From: Streptomyces sp. QL37 | Lineage (GTDB): Bacteria; Actinomycetota; Actinomycetes; Streptomycetales; Streptomycetaceae | DNA: 64,000 nt | NCBI RefSeq assembly: GCF_002941025.1 | Contig: NZ_PTJS01000001.1 | Span: 3,348,001-3,412,000 of the forward strand | Reading direction: 5' to 3' | Part shown: piece after piece, positions 24,378 to 33,485 of the stretch | Layout of the letters: each line of letters begins with the position of its first letter | Numbering within the stretch: position 1 is the stretch's first letter | Made by a program: the position numbers and the translations under genes | The notes under the pieces: model-generated | What the model saw: the letters and a program-made list of their open reading frames with translations, nothing else | Told to the model about the DNA's origin: nothing | Database searches by the model: none

Positions 24378-25347
24378 ATGCAGATCCGGCTGACCGTCCT
24401 CGCGCCGCGCAGCGGCCAGACCCCGGCGCGCGCCTGCGACGTGCTCGTGACCGCCCCCGCGGGGACGGCTCTCGCGGCCGTCGCCTCCGCCCTGGCCACG
24501 GCGGTGTCCGGCCCGGAGAACAGCCTCGGCGGCGGCGCCACCGTGCTGTTCGCCGGGCGCGAGCGGCTCGACCCGCAGCGCTGCGCCCTCGGCGAGCCGC
24601 CCCTGGTGGACGGCACGGTGCTCTCGCTCCAGGTGCCCGGCGAGGACGAGGCGGCGGACGACGCCGTCCCGGCCCGGCTGCACGTGATCGCGGGACCGGA
24701 TGCCGGCGGGGTCCACCTGCTGCACGGCGGGCAGATCCGCATCGGCCGCTCCGCCGACGCGGACGTCCCGCTCGACGACCCCGACGTGTCACGGCTGCAC
24801 TGCGCGGTGACGGTCTCGGACGACGGCCGCGTCTCCGTCGCCGACCTGGGCTCCACCAACGGCACCTCGCTGGACGGCACCGACGTCCACGACCGCCCGG
24901 TCCGGCTCGCCCCGGGCGCCCTGCTGCGGCTCGGTGAGTCGACGCTCCGGCTCACCCCCGGCGACCGCACACCCACGCTGACGACCACGCCCGACGGCGA
25001 GGGACATCTGCGGGTTGCCCGCCCGGACGCGGGCGGCGCCCCGGGAGCGGCGGGGGAGCCCGGCACGGGTCCGGCCGGAACCGGCGGACACGGCCACGCC
25101 TACGGCTCCGCCCCCACCGGGCACGAGGCGTACGACGACGCCCCGTCCGGCCACGACACCGACCGGCGCGAGCCCTCCGTGCAGATCACCCACGGCCGCG
25201 GCTCCGCGCTCGCCCCCGGGGAGGCCCCAAGGCGGGGCATAGGCGCCTGGGCCCGTCGGCTCACGAGCGGCAAGGGCGATCAGCCGCCCGGCACGCCGTC
25301 CGGTGGCTCGCCGGCGACCGGCCCGGAGCCCGCGTCCGCCCCGGGAC
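24378..25347 (+). pseudogene. FHA-domain / EccC-like FtsK-family protein, 5' part (interrupted)
   Basis: The frame starts with MQIRLTVLAPRSGQTPARAC. Residues 1-95 are a ubiquitin-like/EccC N-terminal region. An FHA domain at about 95-195 has IRIGRSADADVPLDDPDVSR, LHCAVTVSDDGRVSVADLGS and NGTSLDGT, with the phosphothreonine-binding Arg, Ser-Arg-x-His and Asn all present. A disordered Gly/His/Asp-rich stretch ends at RRGIGAWARRLTSGKGDQPP. The reading frame then runs into an inverted copy of its own FHA region and stops at 25554-25556. The membrane-spanning section expected before the EccC-type ATPase module is absent. The gene as given cannot encode a full protein; the 3' half continues at 27002 in another frame. 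It is either broken in the cell or misassembled. Confidence 0.7.
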
Positions 25348-27001
25348 GCCGGACCGGGCGGTCGTGGACGTCGGTGCCGTCCAGCGAGGTGCCGTTGGTG
25401 GAGCCCAGGTCGGCGACGGAGACGCGGCCGTCGTCCGAGACCGTCACCGCGCAGTGCAGCCGTGACACGTCGGGGTCGTCGAGCGGGCCAGTCCGGACAG
25501 CCTGGCCCGGGGGCCCGCGAGCCCGAGGGAGCCGGCCTCCCGCAGTCCGACGGTGACGGGCACGGCGGGCAGATCGGCCCGGTCCGTCGTCCCGAGCCGT
25601 ACGACCAGGGCCTCGGGGTGCGCCGTGTCGCGCTCCCACAGACGAGGGCCTGGGCCGAGCGCCGTCAGGAGCACGGTCGCGGGGTCCGGCCAGGTCCCGG
25701 CGGGGGCCGCGGGCCCGGGGCGGGGCCCCCCCGCCGCTCCCGGGGCGCCGCCCGCGTCCGGGCGGGCAACCCGCAGATGTCCCTCGCCGTCGGGCGTGGT
25801 CGTCAGCGTGGGTGTGCGGTCGCCGGGGGGGGGCCGTTCTCCCCGCCGTGCCCGTCACCGTCGGACTGCGGGAGGCCGGCTCCCTCGGGCTCGCGGGCCC
25901 CCGGGCCAGGCTGTCCGGACTGGCCCGCTCGACGGTGGCGCAGCTCGCCGCGCTGCACTCCCCCTTCGACCTGGAGATCGTGCTGATCAGCACGGACCGG
26001 GCCGATCTGCCCGCCGTGCGCAGGAGCCGCAGCGCGGTCGCCACATCGCCGCTGAGCATGGCCACCGCACCGCACTCACGGAAGGCGATCGAGGCCCGGC
26101 ACGCCGTCCGGTGGCTCGCCGGCGACCGGCCCGGAGCCTGGAGGAGGGGCCGCTCGGCCCCGGCTGGGCGAGCGCCGACCGGGCCTCCGTGGCCGAGGCG
26201 GCGCGGCTCCACACCGGGCCGTACACCGTGGTGATCGTGGACGGCGACCCCGGCTCCGCGGCCCTGCGCGAGACCACAGCCGCTCTGGCCGGTGCCGGAG
26301 CCGCCGCCGGTATCCATCTGATCTGCCTGGCCGAGACCCCGGCGGCCTCCCCGACGTCCCCGGTCGCCGCGACCTACGACACCGCGTGCCGGGCGGCTGA
26401 TCGCCCTTGCCGCTCGTGAGCCGACGGGCCCAGGCGCCTATGCCCCGCCTTGGGGCCTCCCCGGGGGCGAGCGCGGAGCCGCGGCCGTGGGTGATCTGCA
26501 CGGAGGGCTCGCGCCGGTCGGTGTCGTGGCCGGACGGGGCGTCGTCGTACGCCTCGTGCCCGGTGGGGGCGGAGCCGTAGGCGTGGCCGTGTCCGCCGGT
26601 TCCGGCCGGACCCCGCGACCGTGCTCCTGACGGCGCTCGGCCCAGGCCCTCGTCTGTGGGAGCGCGACACGGCGCACCCCGAGGCCCTGGTCGTACGGCT
26701 CGGGACGACGGCCGCGTCTCCGTCGCCGACCTGGGCTCCACCAACGGCACCTCGCTGGACGGCACCGCCGTCCACGATCACCACGGTGTACGGCCCGGTG
26801 TGGAGCCGCGCCGCCTCGGCCACGGAGGCCCGGTCGGCGCTCGCCCAGCCGGGGCCGAGCGGCCCCTCCTCCAGGCGGCGCGCCAGCTCCGCCGCGCGGG
26901 CGCCCGCCGGGGTCTCGGCCAGGCAGATCAGATGGATACCGGCGGCGGCTCCGGCACCGGCCAGAGCGGCTGTGGTCTCGCGCAGGGCCGCGGAGCCGGG
27001 G
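25348..27001. repeat. Mosaic of thirteen exact direct and inverted copies of flanking gene segments
   Basis: Read by hand, the segment resolves as follows (rc = reverse complement). 25348-25487 = rc 24767-24906. 25478-25727 = rc 27041-27290. 25728-25829 = rc 24955-25056. 25842-26003 = 27199-27360. 26004-26018 = 27193-27207. 26009-26104 = rc 27751-27846. 26095-26138 = 25287-25330. 26136-26394 = 27503-27761. 26386-26613 = rc 25067-25294. 26604-26711 = 27077-27184. 26703-26767 = 24818-24882. 26766-26908 = rc 27471-27613. 26904-27001 = rc 27615-27712. Most neighbours overlap by 2-12 bp of shared sequence. Only 25830-25841 was not assigned. All sources lie within about 3 kb in the same gene, and no recombinase gene is near. 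Confidence 0.85.
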
Positions 27002-29394
27002 GCGCCGTCCCCGACCACCACGGCGGACGGCCCCGCGCGGGGCCCCGCCCCGGGCCCGCGGCCCCCGCCGGGACCTGGCCGGACCCCGCGACCGTGCTCC
27101 TGACGGCGCTCGGCCCAGGCCCTCGTCTGTGGGAGCGCGACACGGCGCACCCCGAGGCCCTGGTCGTACGGCTCGGGACGACGGACCGGGCCGATCTGCC
27201 CGCCGTGCCCGTCACCGTCGGACTGCGGGAGGCCGGCTCCCTCGGGCTCGCGGGCCCCCGGGCCAGGCTGTCCGGACTGGCCCGCTCGACGGTGGCGCAG
27301 CTCGCCGCGCTGCACTCCCCCTTCGACCTGGAGATCGTGCTGATCAGCACGGACCGGGCCCGGAGCCTGGAGGAGCGGCGACGCGAGTGGTCCTGGCTCG
27401 GCTGGCTGCCCCATCTGCGCCCCATGCACGGCCAGGACTGCCGCCTCCTCCTCGCCTACGACCGCGAGCAGGCGGGCGCCCGCGCGGCGGAGCTGGCGCG
27501 CCGCCTGGAGGAGGGGCCGCTCGGCCCCGGCTGGGCGAGCGCCGACCGGGCCTCCGTGGCCGAGGCGGCGCGGCTCCACACCGGGCCGTACACCGTGGTG
27601 ATCGTGGACGGCGACCCCGGCTCCGCGGCCCTGCGCGAGACCACAGCCGCTCTGGCCGGTGCCGGAGCCGCCGCCGGTATCCATCTGATCTGCCTGGCCG
27701 AGACCCCGGCGGCCTCCCCGACGTCCCCGGTCGCCGCGACCTACGACACCGCGTGCCGGGCCTCGATCGCCTTCCGTGAGTGCGGTGCGGTGGCCATGCT
27801 CAGCGGCGATGTGGCGACCGCGCTGCGGCTCCTGCGCACGGCGGGCGGCCAGGCCGCCGGCCACGGCACGGTCGCCGCGGTGGACGCCGTGTCGGCGGCC
27901 TGGGCCGAGCGGTTCGGGCGCGCCCTGGCCCCGCTGCGGGACGAGGGCGCGGCTGCCCTGCCCGGCCGGCCGATAGCGGCGGCCCTGCCGCCCTCGGCCC
28001 GGCTGCTGGACGAGCTGGGCCTCGCCAGAGCCACCCCGGCCTCCCTGATGGCGCGCTGGGCCTCCACGGCCGAGAACCAGCCCGGCGCGACGGTGCGTAC
28101 CCCCGCGCCGGACTCCGCGGACCTGGACACGACGAGCTCGGGCCGCACCCTCAGCACCGGGCCGCGGGTGGGCGCGCAGCGCGAGTCCCCCGACTCCGGG
28201 CACACTCCGTTCCGGAGCAGCGGGCCGACCAGTTCGGGCTCGGGCCGCTCCGCCTACACGCCCGCCGGGGGAGGCTCCTCCACCCGCATCGGCGCGCAGC
28301 GACGCGACAGCGGCTCCGCGGAGACAGGCGCCGCGGCAGCGTCCTACGGTTACGCGGGACGGCCCGTGATCGTCCTCGGCGCCGGCCCCAGGGGTCCGCT
28401 CTCCGTCGACCTGGCCGACGAGGGGCCGCATCTGCTGATCGAGGGCCCCACGGGCAGCGGCCGTACGGAGCTGCTGCGCGCCGCCGCCGCCTCCCTGGCC
28501 TCCGCCGCCCGCCCCGACCGGCTCGGCATCCTCCTCATCGACGGGGCGGGCGGCGAGCGCGGGGAGCGGAGCGAGGGACTGCGCCCCTGCACGGAGCTCC
28601 CGCACGTCTTCACACACCTGGTGGCCTCCGACCCCGTACGGATGCGGGAGTTCGCCCAGGCGCTGGGCGGCGAGCTGAAGCGCCGGGCGGAGCTGCTCGG
28701 CACGCTGGACTTCGCCGAATGGCATGCGCGGTACGAGGAATCGCAGGGACTCACCGGCCGTCGCGCCGCCGGCTCCGCCGAACAGCGCGGGGACCTGGAC
28801 CCGCCTGCCAGCGGCACCCTCCGGCTGCGGCCCGCCGCGGCCCGGCCGGTGGACCCCGGGCCCTCGCCCCTTCCCCGGCTGGTCGTCCTGGCCGACGACT
28901 TCGACGCCCTGGTGGCCCCGGCGCTGGGGAGCCCCGGCCGACCCTCCGCCGGGTCCGTCGTCCGGGTGCTGGAGGCCGTGGCCAGGGACGGCGGGCGGCT
29001 CGGCGTCCATCTGGTCGCCACCTCCGCCCGCCCGGACCGCACCGAGGACACGGAGCTGGCCCGGGGCGCCCGGCTGCGGATCGTGCTCGACCCGCCCGTG
29101 GTCCCCCCGTCCCCGGACGAGGCCTCGCCGGGCCGTGGGCGGCTGGGGCATCCGGACGGCCGGGTGACGCCGTTCCAGGGCGGCCGGGTCACCGGCCGCA
29201 TCCCGCGCACGGCGACCCTGCGCCCCACCGTCGTACCGCTGGAGTGGGAGCGGATGGGAGATCCGCCGACCCGCCGGCCGGTCCGCGAGCTGGGCAACGG
29301 CCCCACCGACCTGGCCCTGCTGGCCAGCGCCCTGGAGAGGGCGGCCCGTTCGGTGAACGCGGTGCCCCTCCCTCCGCTGATCCCTGATCCCTGA
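27002..29394 (+). pseudogene. EccC-like FtsK/SpoIIIE-family ATPase, 3' part
   Basis: The frame is open from 26656, but native sequence starts near 27002-27041. The block WPDPATVLLTALGPGPRLWE, then VTVGLREAGSLGLAGPRARL, LARSTVAQLAALHSPFDLEI and EWSWLGWLPHLRPM, is the conserved pre-ATPase region of EccC proteins of type VII secretion. A later ATPase-like domain has the P-loop GPTGSGRTELLRAA, where the usual Lys is Arg, and a Walker B strand PRLVVLADDFDALV. The C-terminus ends LIPDP inside a 7-bp repeat. Together with the 24378 fragment it would be one long FHA-EccC-like protein. The missing Lys suggests a non-hydrolysing ATPase module. No esx or other secretion genes are nearby. Confidence 0.65.
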
Positions 29395-29442
29395 ACCCTG
29401 AACCCTGATCCCTGATCCCTGATCCCTGATCCCTGGTCCCTA
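29382..29442 (+). repeat. 7-bp tandem repeat (CCCTGAT)n over the stop codon
   Basis: About nine heptamers: CCCTGAT, two CCCTGAA, four CCCTGAT, CCCTGGT and a partial CCCTA. The stop codon of the EccC-like frame (29392-29394) lies inside the array. Because 7 is not a multiple of 3, slippage would alter the last few residues and the stop position. Confidence 0.92.
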
Positions 29443-29651
29443 GGAGCCTCGCCCGCGTCCCGCACGACGTCACGAGCCCATCACGATCACGGAGTTGGCC
29501 CAGGCGGCGGTATTGCGGCCCCGTGGTGCCGGGCATAGGACTGTGCGCACGGACGACGTGAACCGCACGATGTGAGACGCGAACGGCACCGCAAAGTCCC
29601 ACCGTTGGTGCCGGTCGGCGCTCATGCGCGCGCAGGAGAGACGGGGCAGGG

Positions 29652-31016
29652 ATGCGCACAACCCTTCGAATGCGTAGGGCCGCAATGGTGTTCACCGCGA
29701 TCGGGGCGCTGGCCCTCGCCGGATGCAGCGGCGACAGCGACGGCGAGGACAAGGCGGACAAGAGCTCGGGCAAGAGCGAGGACAGCCCGTCGACCGTCAG
29801 TCTGCCGAAGCTGGACGGCGAGAAGATATCGGTCGCCGCGGTCTGGACCGGGCCCGAGCAGGCCAACTTCACCAAGGTCCTGGACGAGTTCGAGAAGCGG
29901 ACGGGTGCCACGGTCACCTTCGTCCCGGCACAGGACCCGATCGTCAACTTCCTCGGTACGAAGATCGCGGGCGGCCAGCCCCCGGACGTCGCGATGATCC
30001 CGCAGGTGGGCGCGATCCAGCAGGCGGTGGCCAAGAAGTGGGCCAAGCCGGTCGGCAACGAGGCGCGGGCCCAGCTGGGCCAGAACTACTCGCAGGTCTG
30101 GCAGGACCTCGGCGCGGTCGACGGCACCCAGTACGGCGTCTACTTCAAGGCCGCCAACAAGTCCCTGGTCTGGTACAACACCAAGGCGTTCGAGAACGCG
30201 GGCGCGAGCGAGCCGAAGACCTGGAAGGACTTCATGGCCACGGCCGAGACGGTCTCCGCCTCCGGTGTCACCCCGGTCTCGGTCGGCGGCGCGGACGGCT
30301 GGACGCTCACCGACTGGTTCGAGAACGTCTACCTCTCCCAGGCCGGCCCGGAGAAGTACGACCAGCTGGCCAAGCACGAGATCAAGTGGACGGACCCGTC
30401 CGTCAAGGACGCCCTGACCACGCTCGCCGAGCTCTTCGGCAAGCCGAGCCTGATCGCCGGCGGCGCGGACGGCGCGCTTCAGACCGAGTTCCCGGCGTCC
30501 GTCACACAGACGTTCACCGGCGGCGACCAGCCCAAGGGCGCCATGGTCTTCGAGGGCGACTTCGTCTCCATCAACATCGCGCAGACCGAGGCGAAGATCG
30601 GCACGGACGCCAAGGTGTTCCCGTTCCCGGCGGTCGGCGCGGACTCCCCCGTCGTGACGGGCGGCGACGCCGCGGTGGCCCTCAAGGACAGCAAGGGCGC
30701 CCAGGCCCTGCTGACCTGGCTCGCCTCCAAGGACTCGGCGAAGATCTGGGCCGAGGCCGGCGGGTTCATCTCGCCCAACAAGTCGCTGGACACGGCCGCG
30801 TACCCGAACGACGTGCAGCGCACGATGGCCGAGGCGCTGATCGACGCCGGTGACGACGTCCGGTTCGACATGTCCGACCAGGCCCCCCAGTCGTTCGGCG
30901 GGACGCCCGGGAAGGGTGAGTGGAAGACGCTCCAGGACTTCCTGAAGAACCCGAAGGACATCGCGGGGACCCAGGCGAAACTGGAGTCCGACGCGGCCAA
31001 GGCGTACACGAGCTGA
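29652..31016 (+). CDS. ABC transporter extracellular solute-binding lipoprotein (sugar type)
   Basis: A 454-residue family 1 solute-binding protein. The signal peptide ends with lipobox LALAGC, so the mature lipoprotein begins at Cys25. A charged linker of about 25 residues follows. The ligand-binding body starts ISVAAVWTGPEQANFTKVLD, with the family hinge block DVAMIPQVGAIQQAVAKKWA and YGVYFKAANKSLVWYNTKAF. The ATG at 29652 has a GGGGCAGGG purine run just upstream. Two permease genes follow at once and no ATPase gene is present, so energy presumably comes from a shared MsiK-type ATPase, as for other Streptomyces sugar importers. The substrate is probably a mono- or oligosaccharide; it cannot be named. 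No LacI-type regulator is adjacent. Confidence 0.9.
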   Translation: MRTTLRMRRAAMVFTAIGALALAGCSGDSDGEDKADKSSGKSEDSPSTVSLPKLDGEKISVAAVWTGPEQANFTKVLDEFEKRTGATVTFVPAQDPIVNFLGTKIAGGQPPDVAMIPQVGAIQQAVAKKWAKPVGNEARAQLGQNYSQVWQDLGAVDGTQYGVYFKAANKSLVWYNTKAFENAGASEPKTWKDFMATAETVSASGVTPVSVGGADGWTLTDWFENVYLSQAGPEKYDQLAKHEIKWTDPSVKDALTTLAELFGKPSLIAGGADGALQTEFPASVTQTFTGGDQPKGAMVFEGDFVSINIAQTEAKIGTDAKVFPFPAVGADSPVVTGGDAAVALKDSKGAQALLTWLASKDSAKIWAEAGGFISPNKSLDTAAYPNDVQRTMAEALIDAGDDVRFDMSDQAPQSFGGTPGKGEWKTLQDFLKNPKDIAGTQAKLESDAAKAYTS

Positions 31017-31020
31017 CGGG

Positions 31021-32394
31021 ATGACCACAGCGACAGCGGGGGGCGGCGGAAGCGCGCCCCCCGCCGACAAGCGTCCTGGCACGAGCACGGGCAAGCGTCC
31101 ACGCGGAAGCGTGACCGGCACCCGGAGGGCCGTCGCGGCCGCCTTCCTGCTGCCGGCACTGGTGCTGCTCGGCGCACTCGTCGTCTATCCGATCGTGTAC
31201 TCCGTCTACCGGTCGTTCCTCGACCAGTCCGGCACCGGCTTCGCGGGCCTGGACAACTACAAGGCGCTGTTCACGGACGACACCATCCGGACGGCGGTCA
31301 AGAACAACGCCATCTGGGTCGTGTTCGCGCCGACGGTGGCCACCGTGCTGGGGCTGATCTTCGCGGTGCTCACCGAGCGGATCCGGTGGGGTACGGCGTT
31401 CAAGCTGATCGTCTTCATGCCGATGGCGATCTCCATGCTGGCCGCCGGCATCATCTTCCGCCTGGTGTACGAGCAGGCGCCGGAGCGCGGGGTCGCCAAC
31501 GCCGTGGCGGTGGGGGTCCACGACACGTTCGCGCAGTCCTCGGGCTTCCCGAAGGCTCATCCGCTGCCCGTCCATCCGCTGAAGGCGGGGGGCGGCGGTT
31601 CCTTCGTCACCAAGGAACCGGTGCGGGCCGGAGAGCCGGTGAGCCTGCCGCTGGTCGGTGTGGTGCCGGCGAAGATGCCGGGCGACGCGAAGCCCGCGAA
31701 GGCGGCCGCGGCGTCGGGTGAGGACATCACCGGAACGGCGTGGCTCGACTTCACCAAGGGCGGCGGCGGCAAACCCAACGTCGTCGATCCGAAGGAGCTC
31801 GGCCTCAAGGGCATCACCGTCGAGGCGGTGAAGGACGGCAAGGTCGTCGCCTCGGCGACGGCCGGCGCGGACGGGGTGTTCACCCTGCCCGCCTCGGCCG
31901 ACGGGTCCCTGCTCCGGCTGCCGGCGGACAACTTCCGGGAGCCCTACAACGGGGTCGACTGGCTCGGACCGTCGCTCGTGACACCGGGGATCATCGGCAG
32001 CTACGTCTGGATGTGGGCCGGATTCGCGATGGTGCTGATCGCCGCCGGCCTGGCGGGACTGCCGCGCGAACTCCTCGAAGCCGCACGGGTGGACGGCGCC
32101 AACGAGTGGCAGGTCTTCCGCCGGATCACGGTGCCGATGCTGGCGCCCGTGCTCGCGGTGGTCCTGGTCACCCTGATGATCAACGTCCTGAAGATCTTCG
32201 ACCTGGTCTTCATCATCGCGCCGGGTTCCTCCCAGGACGACGCGAACGTCCTGGCCCTCCAGCTGTACCGCTCCTCGTTCGGCACGGACGCGGATCTCGG
32301 GGTCGGCAGCGCCATCGCCGTCCTCCTCCTGCTGCTGGTGATCCCGGTGATGCTGTTCAACATCCGCCGCATGCGGAAGGAGGGGCGCCGGTGA
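31021..32394 (+). CDS. Sugar ABC transporter permease 1 with large extracellular insert
   Basis: A 457-residue MalF-type permease. Helix 1 is AFLLPALVLLGALVVYPIVY, helix 2 VVFAPTVATVLGLIFAVL, helix 3 IVFMPMAISMLAAGIIFRLV. Between helices 3 and 4 there is an extra hydrophilic domain of about 150 residues (154-305) with GGGGSFVTKEPVRAGEPVSL and a beta-rich stretch, TVEAVKDGKVVASATAGADG, like carboxypeptidase-regulatory or Ig-like folds. Helices 4-6 follow, with the EAA loop LEAARVDGANEWQVFRRITV. By topology the insert is outside the cell, the same place as the P2 loop of MalF, which contacts the binding protein. The gene starts 5 bp after the lipoprotein stop and ends in a GTGA overlap with permease 2. 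Confidence 0.88.
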   Translation: MTTATAGGGGSAPPADKRPGTSTGKRPRGSVTGTRRAVAAAFLLPALVLLGALVVYPIVYSVYRSFLDQSGTGFAGLDNYKALFTDDTIRTAVKNNAIWVVFAPTVATVLGLIFAVLTERIRWGTAFKLIVFMPMAISMLAAGIIFRLVYEQAPERGVANAVAVGVHDTFAQSSGFPKAHPLPVHPLKAGGGGSFVTKEPVRAGEPVSLPLVGVVPAKMPGDAKPAKAAAASGEDITGTAWLDFTKGGGGKPNVVDPKELGLKGITVEAVKDGKVVASATAGADGVFTLPASADGSLLRLPADNFREPYNGVDWLGPSLVTPGIIGSYVWMWAGFAMVLIAAGLAGLPRELLEAARVDGANEWQVFRRITVPMLAPVLAVVLVTLMINVLKIFDLVFIIAPGSSQDDANVLALQLYRSSFGTDADLGVGSAIAVLLLLLVIPVMLFNIRRMRKEGRR

Positions 32395-33305
32395 CGACGA
32401 CCGAGGCGGTACAGGCCAAGAAGGTCTCCCGGACCGGGCCGGCCGCGAAGACCGAGCAGTCCCTCGGGGCCCGGATCGCCGCCCGGGCGGGCGGTGGCGC
32501 CATGCGCGTCTTCCTCGTCCTGGTGGCCCTGTTCTGGCTGATGCCGACGATCGGGCTGCTGCTCTCCTCGCTGCGCGGGCCCGAGGACATCGCGGCGAGC
32601 GGCTGGTGGAAGGTCCTCACCGCACCCTCCGAGCTCACCTTCGACAACTACCAGCGGCTGCTGGACAACTCGACCATCACCGATTCCCTCTTCAGCACGG
32701 TCATGATCACCGTCCCGTCCACCTTCCTGGTGGTCGTCGTCGGATCGCTCGCCGGATACGCCTTCGCCTGGATGGAGTTCCCCGGCCGCGACTGGTGGTT
32801 CCTGCTGGTCGTGGGCTTGCTGGTGGTCCCGGTGCAGGTCGCCCTGATCCCGGTCTCCGAGCTCTTCGGCACCATCGGGATCTTCGAGACGACCTTCGGC
32901 GTGATCATGTTCCACACGGCGTTCGGCCTGCCGTTCGCCATCTTCCTGCTGCGGAACTTCTTCGCCGAGATCCCGCGTGAACTGCTGGAGGCCGCGCGGC
33001 TCGACGGCGCGGGCGAGATCCGGCTCTTCACCCGGGTCGTGATGCCGCTCGGCGGCCCCGCGATCGCCTCGCTCGGGATCTTCCAGTTCCTCTGGGTGTG
33101 GAACGACATGCTGGTCGCGCTGATCTTCGCGGACTCCGAGTCCCCGCCGATCACCGTGGCCCTCCAGCAGCAGGTCCGGCAGTTCGGCAACAACATCGAC
33201 GTGCTGGCGCCCGGCGCCTTCGTGTCCATGGTGATCCCGCTGGCGGTGTTCTTCGCCTTCCAGCGGCAGTTCGTCTCCGGGGTGATGGCGGGCGCCGTCA
33301 AGTAG
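32391..33305 (+). CDS. Sugar ABC transporter permease 2 (MalG type)
   Basis: A 304-residue permease with six transmembrane helices (helix 1 FLVLVALFWLMPTIGLLLSS) after a 30-residue cytoplasmic N-terminus. The EAA loop that docks the ATPase is ELLEAARLDGAGEIRLFTRV. The C-terminus SGVMAGAVK is typical of the MalG-type partner. The GTG at 32391 overlaps the stop of permease 1. A strong hairpin at 33352-33385 closes the three-gene transport operon. Confidence 0.92.
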   Translation: MTTTEAVQAKKVSRTGPAAKTEQSLGARIAARAGGGAMRVFLVLVALFWLMPTIGLLLSSLRGPEDIAASGWWKVLTAPSELTFDNYQRLLDNSTITDSLFSTVMITVPSTFLVVVVGSLAGYAFAWMEFPGRDWWFLLVVGLLVVPVQVALIPVSELFGTIGIFETTFGVIMFHTAFGLPFAIFLLRNFFAEIPRELLEAARLDGAGEIRLFTRVVMPLGGPAIASLGIFQFLWVWNDMLVALIFADSESPPITVALQQQVRQFGNNIDVLAPGAFVSMVIPLAVFFAFQRQFVSGVMAGAVK

Positions 33306-33351
33306 CGCACCACCACGAAACGACACTTCAGTACATACGTTCGTCAACACC

Positions 33352-33385
33352 AGGGCGGCCCGTTCACTCGCGAACGGGCCGCCCT
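33352..33385 (+). terminator. Terminator of the ABC transport operon
   Basis: A perfect 14-bp stem, AGGGCGGCCCGTTC / GAACGGGCCGCCCT, with a short ACTCGC loop, 46 bp after the permease 2 stop. Confidence 0.88.
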
Positions 33386-33485
33386 ACCTCGCACTTCCCC
33401 CGAATGCCATATTCCACGTAACCACGTCACCCCATCGGCCGTTTGCGGGCCACCTGCCCTCCCGCGAGCGACCCCTGGATGTGTT

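Noticed and set aside
25348..27001. Shufflon, CRISPR-like or phase-variable inversion system
   Set aside because: There is no recombinase gene, no constant-length repeat with unique spacers and no recurring crossover site. The blocks are irregular in length and come from two nearby source zones.
25280..29151. Long minus-strand frames (345 and 925 codons) in the mosaic region as genes
   Set aside because: They arise from inverted copies of the FHA and EccC-like sequence and read parts of those proteins in scrambled order.
29382..29442. CCCTGAT repeats as a telomere or chromosome end
   Set aside because: Streptomyces telomeres are long palindromic ends bound by terminal protein, not short heptamer arrays, and core genes continue on both sides.
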